DNA of 64,000 nt, taken from Paraburkholderia ribeironis (GTDB lineage Bacteria; Pseudomonadota; Gammaproteobacteria; Burkholderiales; Burkholderiaceae). The notes beneath the pieces were generated by a model. The model was not told where the DNA came from. It searched no databases and saw only the letters and a list, made by a program, of their open reading frames with translations. Where the stretch lies: positions 50,452 to 114,451 of the forward strand of contig NZ_CYGX02000042.1 of NCBI RefSeq assembly GCF_900019265.1, in the 5' to 3' direction. Positions 34,713 through 43,678 of the stretch are shown piece by piece (position 1 is the first letter of the stretch; each line of letters begins with the position of its first letter). The position numbers and the translations under genes were made by a program.

Positions 34713-35969
34713 TTACTGCGAGTTCTTCACTGCCGCGACAAGTGACTTCACGGCATCCGCGGACGACTGATTCGAATTGAAGAAGTGTGTGACGACGTCA
34801 TAAACGGCGTTCTTTGGACCATCGGGCATCGCATGTCCGTGCGCGAAGCTGCCGACCATCGAGTCAGTCTTGAGCGCCGCGCGCATGTCGTTCATCGACT
34901 TCTTGCCGCACTCGTCGAAGCCGTCCTGTGGCACATCGAGCCGCGCAGGAATCGAGCCCTTGATCTGGTTGAATTTCGCCTGGACACCCTTGTCCATGAT
35001 GGTCGACGCGAACGCATACTCACCCGGAAGACTCGCGTCGCCCTTCTTGAAGCCTGCAAACTGGTCGGTGTTGAAGATGAACGCACCATCCGTTCCGGGA
35101 TAGTTGAAGCAGAGATAGTCGACGTTCGGCTGCTTGCCTGCCGATGCAAACTCGCCCTTCGCCCAGTCGCCCATGATCTGCATAGCTGCCTTGCCGGTGA
35201 TCACCATCGAGGTGGCGAGATTCCAGTCACGGCCGGGGAAGTTCGGGTCGACCATGCCGCGCAACGCACGCATCTGGTCAAAAGCCTTCTCCATCGTCTT
35301 CGAGCCGAGCGCGCTGGGGTCGAGTTTGACGAGCGCCTGCTGATAGAACTTCGGACCGCCTGCCGACATCACCGCGCTATCGAAGATCGTCGCTTCCTGC
35401 CACGCCTGGCCGCCGTGCGCGAGCGGAACGTAGCCGGCCTTGCGGATCTTGTCGGCGTCCGCGACGAGTTCATCGAATGTCTTCGGCGGCGTGAGCTTCA
35501 ATTGATCGAAGATCTTCTTGTTCGCCCAGACCCAGTTCGTGCGGTGCACATCGACAGGTGCGGCAACCCAGTGTCCGTCGACCTTCGAGAACTTCTGGAT
35601 CGGTGCGGGCACGAGCTTGTCCCAGTCCTCCTTCGATGCAACCGCATCGAGGTTCTGCAGATAATCCTCCTGCGCGTATTCGGGAATCGTGAAGCCAAGC
35701 ATCTGGATCGCATCAGGCGGATTGCCCGATGCGACGCGGGCCTTCAGCACCGTGCGCGCGGCTTCTCCGCCGCCGCCCGCGATCGGGCTGTCCTTCCATG
35801 CATCGCCCTTTGCTTTCAGGCCGTCTTTGAGGACCGCGAGTGCCTTGGCTTCGCCGCCGGAAGTCCACCAGTGCATGACTTCCACAGTTTTCGTGTCGGC
35901 TGCAGCAGCGCACAGCGCGTGGCAGGCAACGAGGCCGACTGCAACTGCAGTAATACGCTTCCTGAACAT
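34713..35969 (-). CDS. Sugar ABC transporter periplasmic substrate-binding protein
   Basis: A 418-residue secreted protein. The signal peptide MFRKRITAVAVGLVACHALCAAAA is followed by VEVMHWWTSGGEAKALAVLK, characteristic of CUT1 glucose/mannose-type binding proteins, then AGGGGEAARTVLKARVASGNPPDAIQ and MGDWAKGEF. GGAGA precedes the ATG at 35969. It captures the operon substrate in the periplasm. The resemblance to glucose-type binding proteins suggests a hexose, deoxy-sugar or cyclitol, but the enzymes in the operon do not match a known sugar route. Confidence 0.94.
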   Translation of the reverse strand: MFRKRITAVAVGLVACHALCAAAADTKTVEVMHWWTSGGEAKALAVLKDGLKAKGDAWKDSPIAGGGGEAARTVLKARVASGNPPDAIQMLGFTIPEYAQEDYLQNLDAVASKEDWDKLVPAPIQKFSKVDGHWVAAPVDVHRTNWVWANKKIFDQLKLTPPKTFDELVADADKIRKAGYVPLAHGGQAWQEATIFDSAVMSAGGPKFYQQALVKLDPSALGSKTMEKAFDQMRALRGMVDPNFPGRDWNLATSMVITGKAAMQIMGDWAKGEFASAGKQPNVDYLCFNYPGTDGAFIFNTDQFAGFKKGDASLPGEYAFASTIMDKGVQAKFNQIKGSIPARLDVPQDGFDECGKKSMNDMRAALKTDSMVGSFAHGHAMPDGPKNAVYDVVTHFFNSNQSSADAVKSLVAAVKNSQ

Positions 35970-36057
35970 TTTCGTCTCCTTGATGAGGCTCTCTTCGCGA
36001 GCTTTTATGTGGACTCCACGGCGGGCATGCCGTGGAGCGATCCGGGTGGATTCGTGA

Positions 36058-37599
36058 TCAGGCGGCTTGACGCGGCAGCCACCAGTTCTTGCGCTCTCCG
36101 ATGTGAAGCTGGATCGTCTTCGTCTCCGTGTAGTCCTCGACGGCCTGCTTGCCGAGTTCGCGTCCGACGCCGCTCGACTTGAAGCCGCCGAACGGCAGTT
36201 CGGGGTAACCGTCGAGGAAGGTGTTGACCCAAACGGTCCCCGCATCGACGCCGCGAGCGACAGTCAGGCAAGTATTGATGTCGTTGCTCCAGACGGCGGC
36301 AGAGAGCCCATAGGCCGTGTCGTTTGCAATATCGATCGCGTTCTGCGTATCTGAGAAGGGGATGATCGCGAGCACAGGGCCGAATATTTCTTCGCGGGCG
36401 ATGCTCATGTCGGGCGCAACACCGCTGATGACAGTCGGCTCCAGATAGAGACCGTTCGCCTCATAGCGTTTGCCGCCCAGGCGCAGCCGCGCGCCTGCCG
36501 CGACGCCCTTGTCGATATTGCCGAGAATCTCGACCAGCTGGTTCTCGCTGACAATTGCGCCGATCTTGCATTCGGGATGCAGCGGGTCGCCAACGGGCAC
36601 CCGGCGTGCGCGCTCGACTACCGCCTGCGCGAAGCGCTCTGCAATCGATTCGTGCACGAGCACTCGGCTTCCACTGTTACAGCATTCGCCCGCGTTGAAA
36701 TACACTCCAAACACGACGGCATCGATCATCGCGTCCCAGTCGCAATCGGGGAAGACGATCTGCGGATTCTTGCCACCGAGTTCGAGCGCGACCTTCTTCA
36801 ACTTCTGCGATGCAAGTCCGCCGAGCAGGCTACCCACGCGCGTTGAACCAGTGAACGAGAGCATGTCGATGGCGTCGTGCTGCGCGAGCGGCTGGCCGAC
36901 GGACGGACCTTTTCCCGTCACCACGTTGACGACGCCCGCCGGCACACCGGCCTGCTCGAGAATCTCCATCAACATGACGGTCGTGCTCGACGTGAGTTCA
37001 CTTGGCTTGACGACGCACGTGCAGCCTGCTGCCAGTGCGAACGGCAGCTTCTGGGAAAGAATCCAGAGTGGAAAATTCCACGGCGTGATGAGTCCGACGA
37101 CACCAATCGGCTGGCGCAGCACGATGCCGAGCATGTCTTCGCCGAGCGTGTCGTATGCGTCGCCGCTCGTCGTGCGGGCAAGGCTCGCCGCGTATTGCCA
37201 CAGATCGATGCAGCCGGCGACTTCGCCTCGCGCCTGCGCAAGCGGCTTACCCGTTTCGAGCGATTCGAGCAACGACATCCTGTCGACGCGTGCCTTGATG
37301 CCGTCAGCGACCGCGAGAAGAATCCGCGCACGTTCTGCGCCCTTGAGCTTCGACCATGGACCGTGACGCAAGGCGAGATCAGCGGCCTGGATCGCTCGCT
37401 CGACGTCTGCCGGCGTCGCTTCAGGAAACGAGCTGACAACGTGACCATGTGCGGGGCTGCGGCGCTCGAAGCGCTGCTGGTCCGCTGATTCGGTCCACGC
37501 TCCGTCGATGTACATGCGGCCGTTGAAAGCTTCGTGTGCGGGTGCTCTATCGCTTGTCAGAAGCGCAGTTGCAGCGGGAATTGCAGTGTCGTACGTCAT
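36058..37599 (-). CDS. NAD(P)-dependent aldehyde dehydrogenase
   Basis: A 513-residue aldehyde dehydrogenase. Cofactor and active-site motifs are VGLITPWNFPLWI, KPSELTS, FTGSTRVG, LELGGKNPQIVF with the catalytic Glu, FNAGECCNSGSR with the catalytic Cys, and EEIFGPVLAII. It should oxidise an aldehyde from the SDR/GMC steps to an acid that the CoA-transferase can activate. The ATG at 37599 lies one base after the enoyl-CoA hydratase stop, so the genes are tightly coupled. Confidence 0.95.
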   Translation of the reverse strand: MTYDTAIPAATALLTSDRAPAHEAFNGRMYIDGAWTESADQQRFERRSPAHGHVVSSFPEATPADVERAIQAADLALRHGPWSKLKGAERARILLAVADGIKARVDRMSLLESLETGKPLAQARGEVAGCIDLWQYAASLARTTSGDAYDTLGEDMLGIVLRQPIGVVGLITPWNFPLWILSQKLPFALAAGCTCVVKPSELTSSTTVMLMEILEQAGVPAGVVNVVTGKGPSVGQPLAQHDAIDMLSFTGSTRVGSLLGGLASQKLKKVALELGGKNPQIVFPDCDWDAMIDAVVFGVYFNAGECCNSGSRVLVHESIAERFAQAVVERARRVPVGDPLHPECKIGAIVSENQLVEILGNIDKGVAAGARLRLGGKRYEANGLYLEPTVISGVAPDMSIAREEIFGPVLAIIPFSDTQNAIDIANDTAYGLSAAVWSNDINTCLTVARGVDAGTVWVNTFLDGYPELPFGGFKSSGVGRELGKQAVEDYTETKTIQLHIGERKNWWLPRQAA

Positions 37600-37600
37600 G

Positions 37601-38383
37601 TCATTGACCCTCGTATTGCGCCGTGCGCCGTTCGCGGAAACTGGCCATGCCTTCGCGGGCATCGTGCGTCGACGCGGACAGCGCGCCCGCCATGGCTTCC
37701 AGGGTTGCGCCAGCCCCGAATCCCGAGGCGGCGTTGATCAGTTGCTTCGTCAGTTGCACGGAGACGGGCGCGAGCGTCGCGATCTTTTCAGCGATTGCGA
37801 TAGCTGTAGTGACTGACTCTTTCGGCGGGGAGATTTCGTCGATCAAACCAATCGCGTATGCGCGTTGCGCATCGATCCGCTTCGCGGTGAGCGCAAGCGA
37901 CTTGACGTGGCTCGGACCAAGCAGCGAAACCAGCCGTTGCGTGCCGGACCAGCCCGGACAGGTTGCGATGCTCGCTTCGGGAAGCGCGAACGTGGCAATC
38001 GGGTCGGCGACACGTACATCAGCCACTGCTGCCAATTCGAGACCGCCGCCGAACGCGGGACCGTTGATCGCCGCGACGACAGGCAGACGCAATGCCGCCC
38101 AGCGGTCGAAGATGCGATGGCCGTGCGAGACCCATACTCGCCACATGTCGAGCGGTGCGAGTGCCGACCACTGGTTGATGTCGGCGCCCACGCAGAATGC
38201 GCGTTCGCCTGCGCCTGTCAGCACGACAGCGCGCACGTTTGCATCCGACTCAAGCTGGGCCGCCGCGGCTTCGAGTTGATCGAGCATCTCCGGCGTCAGC
38301 GCATTGAGCTTCTCCGCGCGATTGAGCGTGACGACGGCAATGGCATTCGTCTTTTCGATCTGGATCAATCTCTGGTCAGCCAT
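37601..38383 (-). CDS. Enoyl-CoA hydratase/isomerase family protein
   Basis: A 260-residue crotonase-fold protein with LTGAGERAFCVGADINQW (oxyanion-hole strand) and AINGPAFGGGLELAAVADVRVAD. The start MADQRLIQIEKTNAIAVVTLNR is standard and AAGGAGG precedes it, inside the 3' end of the CoA-transferase gene (eight-base overlap). Substrate could be an enoyl-CoA, or the protein could be a lyase or hydrolase of the same fold. It acts next to the CoA-transferase. Confidence 0.93.
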   Translation of the reverse strand: MADQRLIQIEKTNAIAVVTLNRAEKLNALTPEMLDQLEAAAAQLESDANVRAVVLTGAGERAFCVGADINQWSALAPLDMWRVWVSHGHRIFDRWAALRLPVVAAINGPAFGGGLELAAVADVRVADPIATFALPEASIATCPGWSGTQRLVSLLGPSHVKSLALTAKRIDAQRAYAIGLIDEISPPKESVTTAIAIAEKIATLAPVSVQLTKQLINAASGFGAGATLEAMAGALSASTHDAREGMASFRERRTAQYEGQ

Positions 38384-39983
38384 GACGCGCCTCCTTCAGT
38401 TTCAGACCGAAGGGTGAGTCAGTGAAAATGGACGCATCCATAGTCTTCAGAGCGGGAGACACGGCCAGCTCGATATCGCACTGATCGAGCACGTCCTTTT
38501 GCAGATCGATGCCGGGCGCAATCTCAATCACTTCGAGACCCTTGTCCCTGAGCTGAATCACGCAGCGTTCCGTGACATACAGCGCTTCCTGATCACGCTG
38601 TTGTCCCATGCGTCCGCTAAAGGTCACGTGATCTACATCGGCGATGAACTTCTTCTTGCCCTCCTTCACGATCTTCAGACGACCATCGCCCACTTCGATC
38701 TTTGCGCCTGCCGTGAAATAGCCGCAGAAGACGATGCGCTTCGCGTGCGTCGTGATGTCGATAAAGCCGCCGCAACCGGCAGTGAGATACGGCTTGCTCG
38801 GCAGCTTCGACACGTTCACGTTGCCGAATCGGTCCACTTGCAGGAACGACAGCAGCGATACATCGAACCCGCCGCCCTGGAAGTACACGAACTGCGAAGG
38901 CGAAGGCATGATCGCGTCGGCATTGCCTGAGCATCCAAAGGCGAAGCCGAGCAATGGCACGCCGCCGACAGCACCTTGTTCGATGACCCACGTGACGTCA
39001 TCACGGTAGCCTTCTTCGAGCAGAACGCGCGGCACGTTTGCAGAGATGCCGAAGCCCAGATTCACCGCATCGTTCTGCGCGAGTTCCATCGCTGCCCGGC
39101 GGGCGATGACCTTGTCCGCGTGCCATTCGGCGAACGCGAACGCGCTGTCGGGCAGCTTCACTTCACCGCTGATCTCCGGGTCGTATTCGATCTGCGTCGT
39201 CTGTTTCTGCTCAGGAGCGACGACCACGTAGTCGACGAGATTGCACGGAATGTGCACCCGCTGCGTATGCAGCGAACCGGCCTTCACGACGCGCTTCACT
39301 TGAGCGATAACGATCCCGCCGTTATTGCGCACGGCCAGCGCCTGATCGCGACCGCCAAGCAGCGCGCCTTCATGTTCGAACGACAGGTTGCCGCGTTCAT
39401 CGGCCGTCGTTGCGCGAACGATAGCAACGCGCGGCACGAAATTCTTGTAGTGCAGCCACTCGTCACCCGCGAACGTCACTTTTTCAACGATGGGATGTTC
39501 GGCGGCCTGTGCGTTCATCGCGCCACCCTGGCGGTCGGGATCGACGTACGTGTCGAGTCCGACCTTTGTCAGCACGCCCGGACGCTTTGCCGCGACTTCA
39601 CGATGCATGTCGAACAGGACGCCGCTCGGCAGGTTGTATGCGCGGACGTCGTTATCGGTAATCAGATGCCAGATGTCGGGCATCGGCAGGCTCGATGGGC
39701 CGCTCGGAAACGAGCCGGCGATGACCGTCTGGAGCAGCCCTTTCTTCGCGATATGGTCGATGCCTTTGATGCCGTACATGTCGCCGGCCGCGATCGGGTG
39801 CAGCATCGTCAGATTGCGCGGATGGCCTTGCGCCTCGAAGCGTGCGCCGATAGCGGCAAGCATCGCGTCGGGGCAACCCAGACCGCTCGACGAGCTGACA
39901 GTGACAGTGTCGTCATCATCAATCAGGCTCGCCGCATGGGCCAATGAAACAACCTTGCTGGAACGCACAGTCAGTCTCCTCAA
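38376..39983 (-). CDS. Acyl-CoA:acetate / 3-oxoacid-type CoA-transferase (single chain)
   Basis: A 535-residue fused-subunit CoA-transferase. The N-terminal half has VSSSSGLGCPDAMLAAIGARF and the C-terminal half has NLGFGISANVPRVL and TWVIEQGAVGGVPLLG, where the Glu of EQG is the expected acyl-CoA covalent residue. Members (YdiF/propionate CoA-transferase type) move CoA between short acids. It is the first gene of the ten-gene operon, transcribed away from the LacI-type regulator, and should activate the acid product of the pathway. Confidence 0.92.
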   Translation of the reverse strand: MRRLTVRSSKVVSLAHAASLIDDDDTVTVSSSSGLGCPDAMLAAIGARFEAQGHPRNLTMLHPIAAGDMYGIKGIDHIAKKGLLQTVIAGSFPSGPSSLPMPDIWHLITDNDVRAYNLPSGVLFDMHREVAAKRPGVLTKVGLDTYVDPDRQGGAMNAQAAEHPIVEKVTFAGDEWLHYKNFVPRVAIVRATTADERGNLSFEHEGALLGGRDQALAVRNNGGIVIAQVKRVVKAGSLHTQRVHIPCNLVDYVVVAPEQKQTTQIEYDPEISGEVKLPDSAFAFAEWHADKVIARRAAMELAQNDAVNLGFGISANVPRVLLEEGYRDDVTWVIEQGAVGGVPLLGFAFGCSGNADAIMPSPSQFVYFQGGGFDVSLLSFLQVDRFGNVNVSKLPSKPYLTAGCGGFIDITTHAKRIVFCGYFTAGAKIEVGDGRLKIVKEGKKKFIADVDHVTFSGRMGQQRDQEALYVTERCVIQLRDKGLEVIEIAPGIDLQKDVLDQCDIELAVSPALKTMDASIFTDSPFGLKLKEARHG

Positions 39984-40071
39984 ACTTTTATGCAGCGAAA
40001 CGGGACGGCACCGTCACGTGCCCGCCCTGGCGCCGATCAGCGCCCAGCGGATTGTGGATCTCATGTCTCTC

Positions 40072-40089
40072 AATTGGAACGTTCCAATT
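40072..40089. promoter_or_regulatory. LacI-family operator 1 (perfect palindrome)
   Basis: AATTGGAACGTTCCAATT is an 18-base perfect palindrome with the central CG typical of LacI-family sites. It lies 89 bases upstream of the CoA-transferase start, in the divergent gap with the LacI-type gene. Confidence 0.88.
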
Positions 40090-40097
40090 AGCGCTCG

Positions 40098-40111
40098 TTG
40101 GATCGTTCCAA
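40098..40111. promoter_or_regulatory. LacI-family operator 2 (one mismatch)
   Basis: TTGGATCGTTCCAA matches the core of operator 1 with one base different. Its centre is 24 bases from that of operator 1, so dimers bound there could contact each other. Confidence 0.82.
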
Positions 40112-40150
40112 TAAACTGTAGTAGACTCATTTCACGGTGTCAAACACTTT

Positions 40151-40164
40151 TTGGAACGTTCCAA
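40151..40164. promoter_or_regulatory. LacI-family operator 3, next to the regulator start
   Basis: TTGGAACGTTCCAA is a perfect palindrome ending 14 bases before the ATG of the LacI-type gene. Its place indicates autoregulation and supports the ATG at 40179 as the start rather than an upstream GTG at 40137 whose reading frame would cover the operator. Confidence 0.87.
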
Positions 40165-40178
40165 TTGTGCATAGCAAC

Positions 40179-41222
40179 ATGAAATCAGGCCCGACCATAC
40201 AGGACATAGCCGCCGCCGCTGGCGTATCGAAATCGACGGTGTCGCTAGTTTTGCAGGAGAGTCCGCTCATCAAGGCCGAGACTGCGGAAAAGGTGCGCGA
40301 GGCGGCTCGCGCGCTCGGTTACGTGTACAACCGCGGGGCGGCCAACCTGCGGGGAAAGCGCAGCACGACGATCGGAATGGTGATCAATGATCTGACCAAC
40401 CCGTTTTTTGTCGAACTGCTGGTGGCAATCGAGCGCGTGCTGGCCCAGGCCGGATATACGACGCTGATGGCCCACACAGCCGAAAGTCTCGAAACACAGA
40501 CGAGGGTTCTGAGATCCATGCGTGAGCAGAATGTTGCTGGCCTGATCATGTCCCCCGCGCTAGGAACGACAGATGAGTTGCCTGCCGAGATCCAGTCGTG
40601 GGGAATTCCGCTCGTACTCGTCATGCGTCCGATGGGGCCCGACGTCGATACGATCGGTGTCGACAACAGCTACGGATTTGCGCTGGCTACCGAGCATCTG
40701 GTCGGGCAAGGACATACGCGCATCGCTTTCGCCGGCAACCGGAAGGGCTATGCAGTCGCCAACCAACGCAGACAGGGTTATCTGTCCACAATGGCGAAGC
40801 ACTCATTGCCTGTCAATGACGACTGGATCATCGATGTCCCTTTGACACCTGAGGGTGGGCGCGATGCGGTCCGTGCGATCTTCGACATGAAGCCGCGGCC
40901 GACGGCGGTGGTTTGCTACAACGACCAGGTCGCAATCGGCGTGCTGCACGAACTCGACAGAATGGGCAAGCGCGCGGGTAAGGCTCTGGCGGTCGTGGGT
41001 TGTGACAATATCATCGCGGCTGAGCACACCAATCCGCCTTTGACGACGTTGTTCGCAGGTGCGGACAAGCTCGGCACCATTGCAAGCGAGACACTGTTGG
41101 CCCGACTGAGTGAAACATCAGAAGACGAGAAGCCGCCAGTGCAATACTTTGCGGTGCCGGAACTCGTCGTCAGGGAATCGAGCGTCGGCGCGAAGGCATC
41201 TCACGTCAACGCGGCGGCATAA
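40179..41222 (+). CDS. LacI-family transcriptional repressor of the catabolic operon
   Basis: A 347-residue regulator. The N-terminal helix-turn-helix and hinge read TIQDIAAAAGVSKSTVSLVLQ and YVYNRGAANLRGKRS. The periplasmic-binding-protein-like sensor follows (IGMVINDLTNPFFVELL, VDNSYGFALATEHLVGQGHTRIAF, PTAVVCYNDQVAIGVL). It should bind the three TTGGAACGTTCCAA operators in the divergent gap and release them when the imported substrate or an intermediate binds. Divergent placement next to the CoA-transferase makes the ten-gene operon its obvious target. Confidence 0.93.
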   Translation: MKSGPTIQDIAAAAGVSKSTVSLVLQESPLIKAETAEKVREAARALGYVYNRGAANLRGKRSTTIGMVINDLTNPFFVELLVAIERVLAQAGYTTLMAHTAESLETQTRVLRSMREQNVAGLIMSPALGTTDELPAEIQSWGIPLVLVMRPMGPDVDTIGVDNSYGFALATEHLVGQGHTRIAFAGNRKGYAVANQRRQGYLSTMAKHSLPVNDDWIIDVPLTPEGGRDAVRAIFDMKPRPTAVVCYNDQVAIGVLHELDRMGKRAGKALAVVGCDNIIAAEHTNPPLTTLFAGADKLGTIASETLLARLSETSEDEKPPVQYFAVPELVVRESSVGAKASHVNAAA

Positions 41223-41801
41223 GCGCCGCGAAAGCATGTGGTCATTGCTGATGAAGAATAGAAGCCGTCCATGCAAGTGCCACTTCCAGCGGCGCTTCGA
41301 ACTCTGTCGCCAGAGCATGCAAACGAGTGCCCCGCGATAGGCAGTCATCGTTTTGAGCCGGACTATCGGTGCGGCTAATACCCCCGGCCTTTTGATGGTC
41401 GTGAGATGTCAGAAGCCGGAAGGCCGAAAGGTGCCTGTTACGATCGAGCTGCTCATAACAGCATTCGCATGTCGGCGGTGGCGAATGTCGCGCTCGCTTC
41501 GAGCGAATGCGTACTCTCGACCCACTGCGGCCGTTCGACCAGCGCCATCCCAACGGGCGCTTTCGAGGGTGCATCAGCCTTTGCTCGACCACCCTGGCCA
41601 ACGCAGGGCCGCCCCTGTGTGGCTAGCTCAGTATTCAGTTGCGCTAGTGCGGTTTCAGGACTTCGATGACCAACGCCCGAACCGCGTTCCTAACCTCGGA
41701 AGATGCCTTCTCGTTGTAGACGAGGGTATATCCACGTTCGACACAAGAATCACTGTACGAAAACGGTTGCTTCAAGGGCGTACGTGAACACTCGGCGAAA
41801 A
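41223..41801. other. No confident gene (579 bases)
   Basis: Reading frames of 119 residues (minus, 41242-41601) and 144 residues (plus, 41353-41787) overlap each other and match nothing I recognise. On the minus strand, up to a stop near 41658, about 50 codons end GYTLVYNEKASSEVRNAVRALV, which looks protein-like and could be the C-terminal remnant of a regulator, but I cannot assign it. The region is probably decayed sequence. Confidence 0.4.
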
Positions 41802-42365
41802 TCACCGCGGCTTGTAAGAGAACTTCTGGCCGCCGACGCTTGCCTCGTACATCAGCCCACCCTTGGCCACTGTAAATACGGCCACGCCTTTTCGATAGTC
41901 ACCCGCAGTTTTGGCGTCTTTCTGTCCACCACTGACGTTAGCGGACGTGCCCGTCGTGCCTGCCTTAGCGCCGGCTGCCGCAGTGATCGCGATCGCATTG
42001 GCATCTGCGCCGAATTCAAAGTTGCCAGCGGTGAATTCTTTGAGGGCTCGTTCGTCCTCGAACAAGATGAGTTCACTGTACACTTGGCCGCCTAGTTGCA
42101 AGCCCACAGTGACCTGAGTCATCGACGTATCGCCGATATGTTTTCCTTGCTCATAGACGCGGCCCTTGCCATGGGCACCGCCTATACCGACCCCTCCCTT
42201 GGCAATCTTCGGAAACAAAGCGTAGCCATAGGCACTCTGCAGAAGACTGCCGCTTTCTCCCGCGTTCCTGAACAGGTTGAGTGCGGCCGTATAGTCGTCG
42301 GCCCGAGCAGCAGAAACAGGCAACAACAGCAGGATTGTGAGCGTCAACATCAGACGTTTGAGCAT
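41802..42365 (-). CDS. SYLF-domain (YSC84-related) lipid-binding exported protein
   Basis: A 187-residue protein with signal peptide MLKRLMLTLTILLLLPVSAARA. The mature part starts DDYTAALNLFRNAG and contains YGYALFPKIAKGGVGIGGAHGKG, VTVGLQLGGQVYSELILFED and a C-terminal AVFTVAKGGLMYEASVGGQKF, the SYLF/YSC84 pattern linked to lipid binding. ATGGAGAAC lies upstream of the ATG at 42365. Stand-alone gene, likely periplasmic. Exact role is unknown. Confidence 0.87.
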   Translation of the reverse strand: MLKRLMLTLTILLLLPVSAARADDYTAALNLFRNAGESGSLLQSAYGYALFPKIAKGGVGIGGAHGKGRVYEQGKHIGDTSMTQVTVGLQLGGQVYSELILFEDERALKEFTAGNFEFGADANAIAITAAAGAKAGTTGTSANVSGGQKDAKTAGDYRKGVAVFTVAKGGLMYEASVGGQKFSYKPR

Positions 42366-42639
42366 GATATGTTCTCCATGGATTGGGCGCATTCAAGCAC
42401 TGCCGTGATGTATTCTTAGTGTATAACCAATTTCTCCCTCCGCACCATCTTCGATTCATTGCAGTGTTATCGACTGCGTATGGATGATCGTATCAGCGAT
42501 TCATGTCGGGAAAACCTGATCTCCCTGGTTCACGGGATGCTGATAAGCGCTATTGCCGACCTGTTGTTGGCCAGTACGCCGCTTTATCGGACACGGATGA
42601 ATGGACATGGCGCATATCGGCTACGTCTTGTTCACGATC

Positions 42640-42664
42640 ATATCGTTTGGAAACCAAACGATAT
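42640..42664. promoter_or_regulatory. 25-base perfect inverted repeat, orphan operator-like site
   Basis: ATATCGTTTGG (42640-42650) and its exact complement CCAAACGATAT (42654-42664) are separated by AAA. TATAAG at 42662-42667 could be a -10 element overlapping the right arm. This looks like the binding site of a TetR/MarR-type dimer, but no such gene is next to it, and it faces the decayed SYLF gene. Confidence 0.6.
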
Positions 42665-42904
42665 AAGATGCCGCAATCGTCCGTCACCGAGGCACCGGAC
42701 ACGCTTATGTGGCCTTGTTGAAAGAGGCTGGTTCGCATTCCAGAAAGTAGAGGTGGAAAGAATACGTTACCGCCAGCCTCACAAAGTAATACGTCGGTAC
42801 AACGCTGACCTAAACTCTGTGGAACAAAGGTTTGATTGTGCTTCAGTGCACGCGTGACAAGATACAACTCCCGGTTTTGAATTCGACCTGGCTACCCAGC
42901 GTCC

Positions 42905-43211
42905 GGATCGTATGTGCTGAACGCTCTCTATCAGGCGCAACCGTCGGCGCGCAAGGCTGTGGAATCAGCGGCAGGCTACGACGCGTTCAGCAACTTGGAC
43001 ATGAAGCTCCTGCTGGCAGGCGGCGGCAAAGGTGAAGGGATCGACGTCAACAAGCCCAAGGGTATGACCTACAGGAGACACAGGAAGAGCGTACCGGGGT
43101 GCGATAGCGGTTGGACGGCGCGTCTGGCTTCATCAGCTGACCGGCAAAGATCCTGCGGTTGAATTGACTTCCAAATGCACGAAGTACTACGCGGATGATG
43201 AACTGAATTGA
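42905..43211 (+). pseudogene. Decayed SYLF-domain protein gene
   Basis: Two pieces of one protein family remain in different frames. The first (about 42905-43062) encodes ALYQAQPSARKAVESAAGY and LLLAGGGKGEGIDVN; the second (about 43080-43211) encodes AYRGAIAVGRRVWLHQL and ends KYYADDELN before a TGA. In intact SYLF relatives these blocks are separated by roughly a hundred residues, so an internal deletion with a frame change has occurred. No proper start is seen. This is a remnant of a relative of the intact SYLF gene upstream. Confidence 0.72.
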
Positions 43212-43316
43212 CTCGGTCTGGCGGGATCGACATGCAAGAGACGACACCAGGGCTCGATCGTTGTCTCAGAGCGTGAAGGGACTTTGTGTCTGGATAATTG
43301 AAGGAGGACCTCTGCA

Positions 43317-43646
43317 ATGAGACATCTTATTGTTATCCCTGTACTTGCGCTCGCTGCGTGCGCTGCGCCAATGCCGGAAAATACTCAGTCCGTTGGTCAA
43401 AGTGGACATACGCCAGCGGCGGTGGCGCAATGCATCGCATCGAACTGGGCAAATAGCTCCGGTCAGACTGTCTATATGCAGTACGTGCTCGCCAATAACC
43501 GGGCGTTTGACGTCTACGCACCGGGCCAGCAACCGCCGAGCGGTGCGGCGGCCGTCGTGCGGCCCGCCACCAGCGGTCCCGGGTCCTCGGTCGGCTTCCG
43601 GGGAGGCAGCAGCAGTGCAGCCGGCTCCATCAATAACTGTCTCTAA
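43317..43646 (+). CDS. Small putative lipoprotein
   Basis: A 109-residue protein. MRHLIVIPVLALAACAAP is a lipoprotein signal with Cys15 as the acylation site. The mature part has two more cysteines (IASNWANSS region and the C-terminal NNCL) and a Gly/Ser-rich C-terminus (GSSVGFRGGSSSAAGS). AAGGAGG precedes the ATG. No family is recognised beyond a general likeness to small envelope lipoproteins. Confidence 0.75.
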   Translation: MRHLIVIPVLALAACAAPMPENTQSVGQSGHTPAAVAQCIASNWANSSGQTVYMQYVLANNRAFDVYAPGQQPPSGAAAVVRPATSGPGSSVGFRGGSSSAAGSINNCL

Positions 43647-43678
43647 CCCGTGTACTCGTTCCGGCCTCGCAGGCGAGC

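Noticed and set aside
34785..36182. A 465-codon plus-strand frame over the ABC substrate-binding gene
   Set aside because: Antisense to a clear signal-peptide-bearing binding protein with a strong ribosome site.
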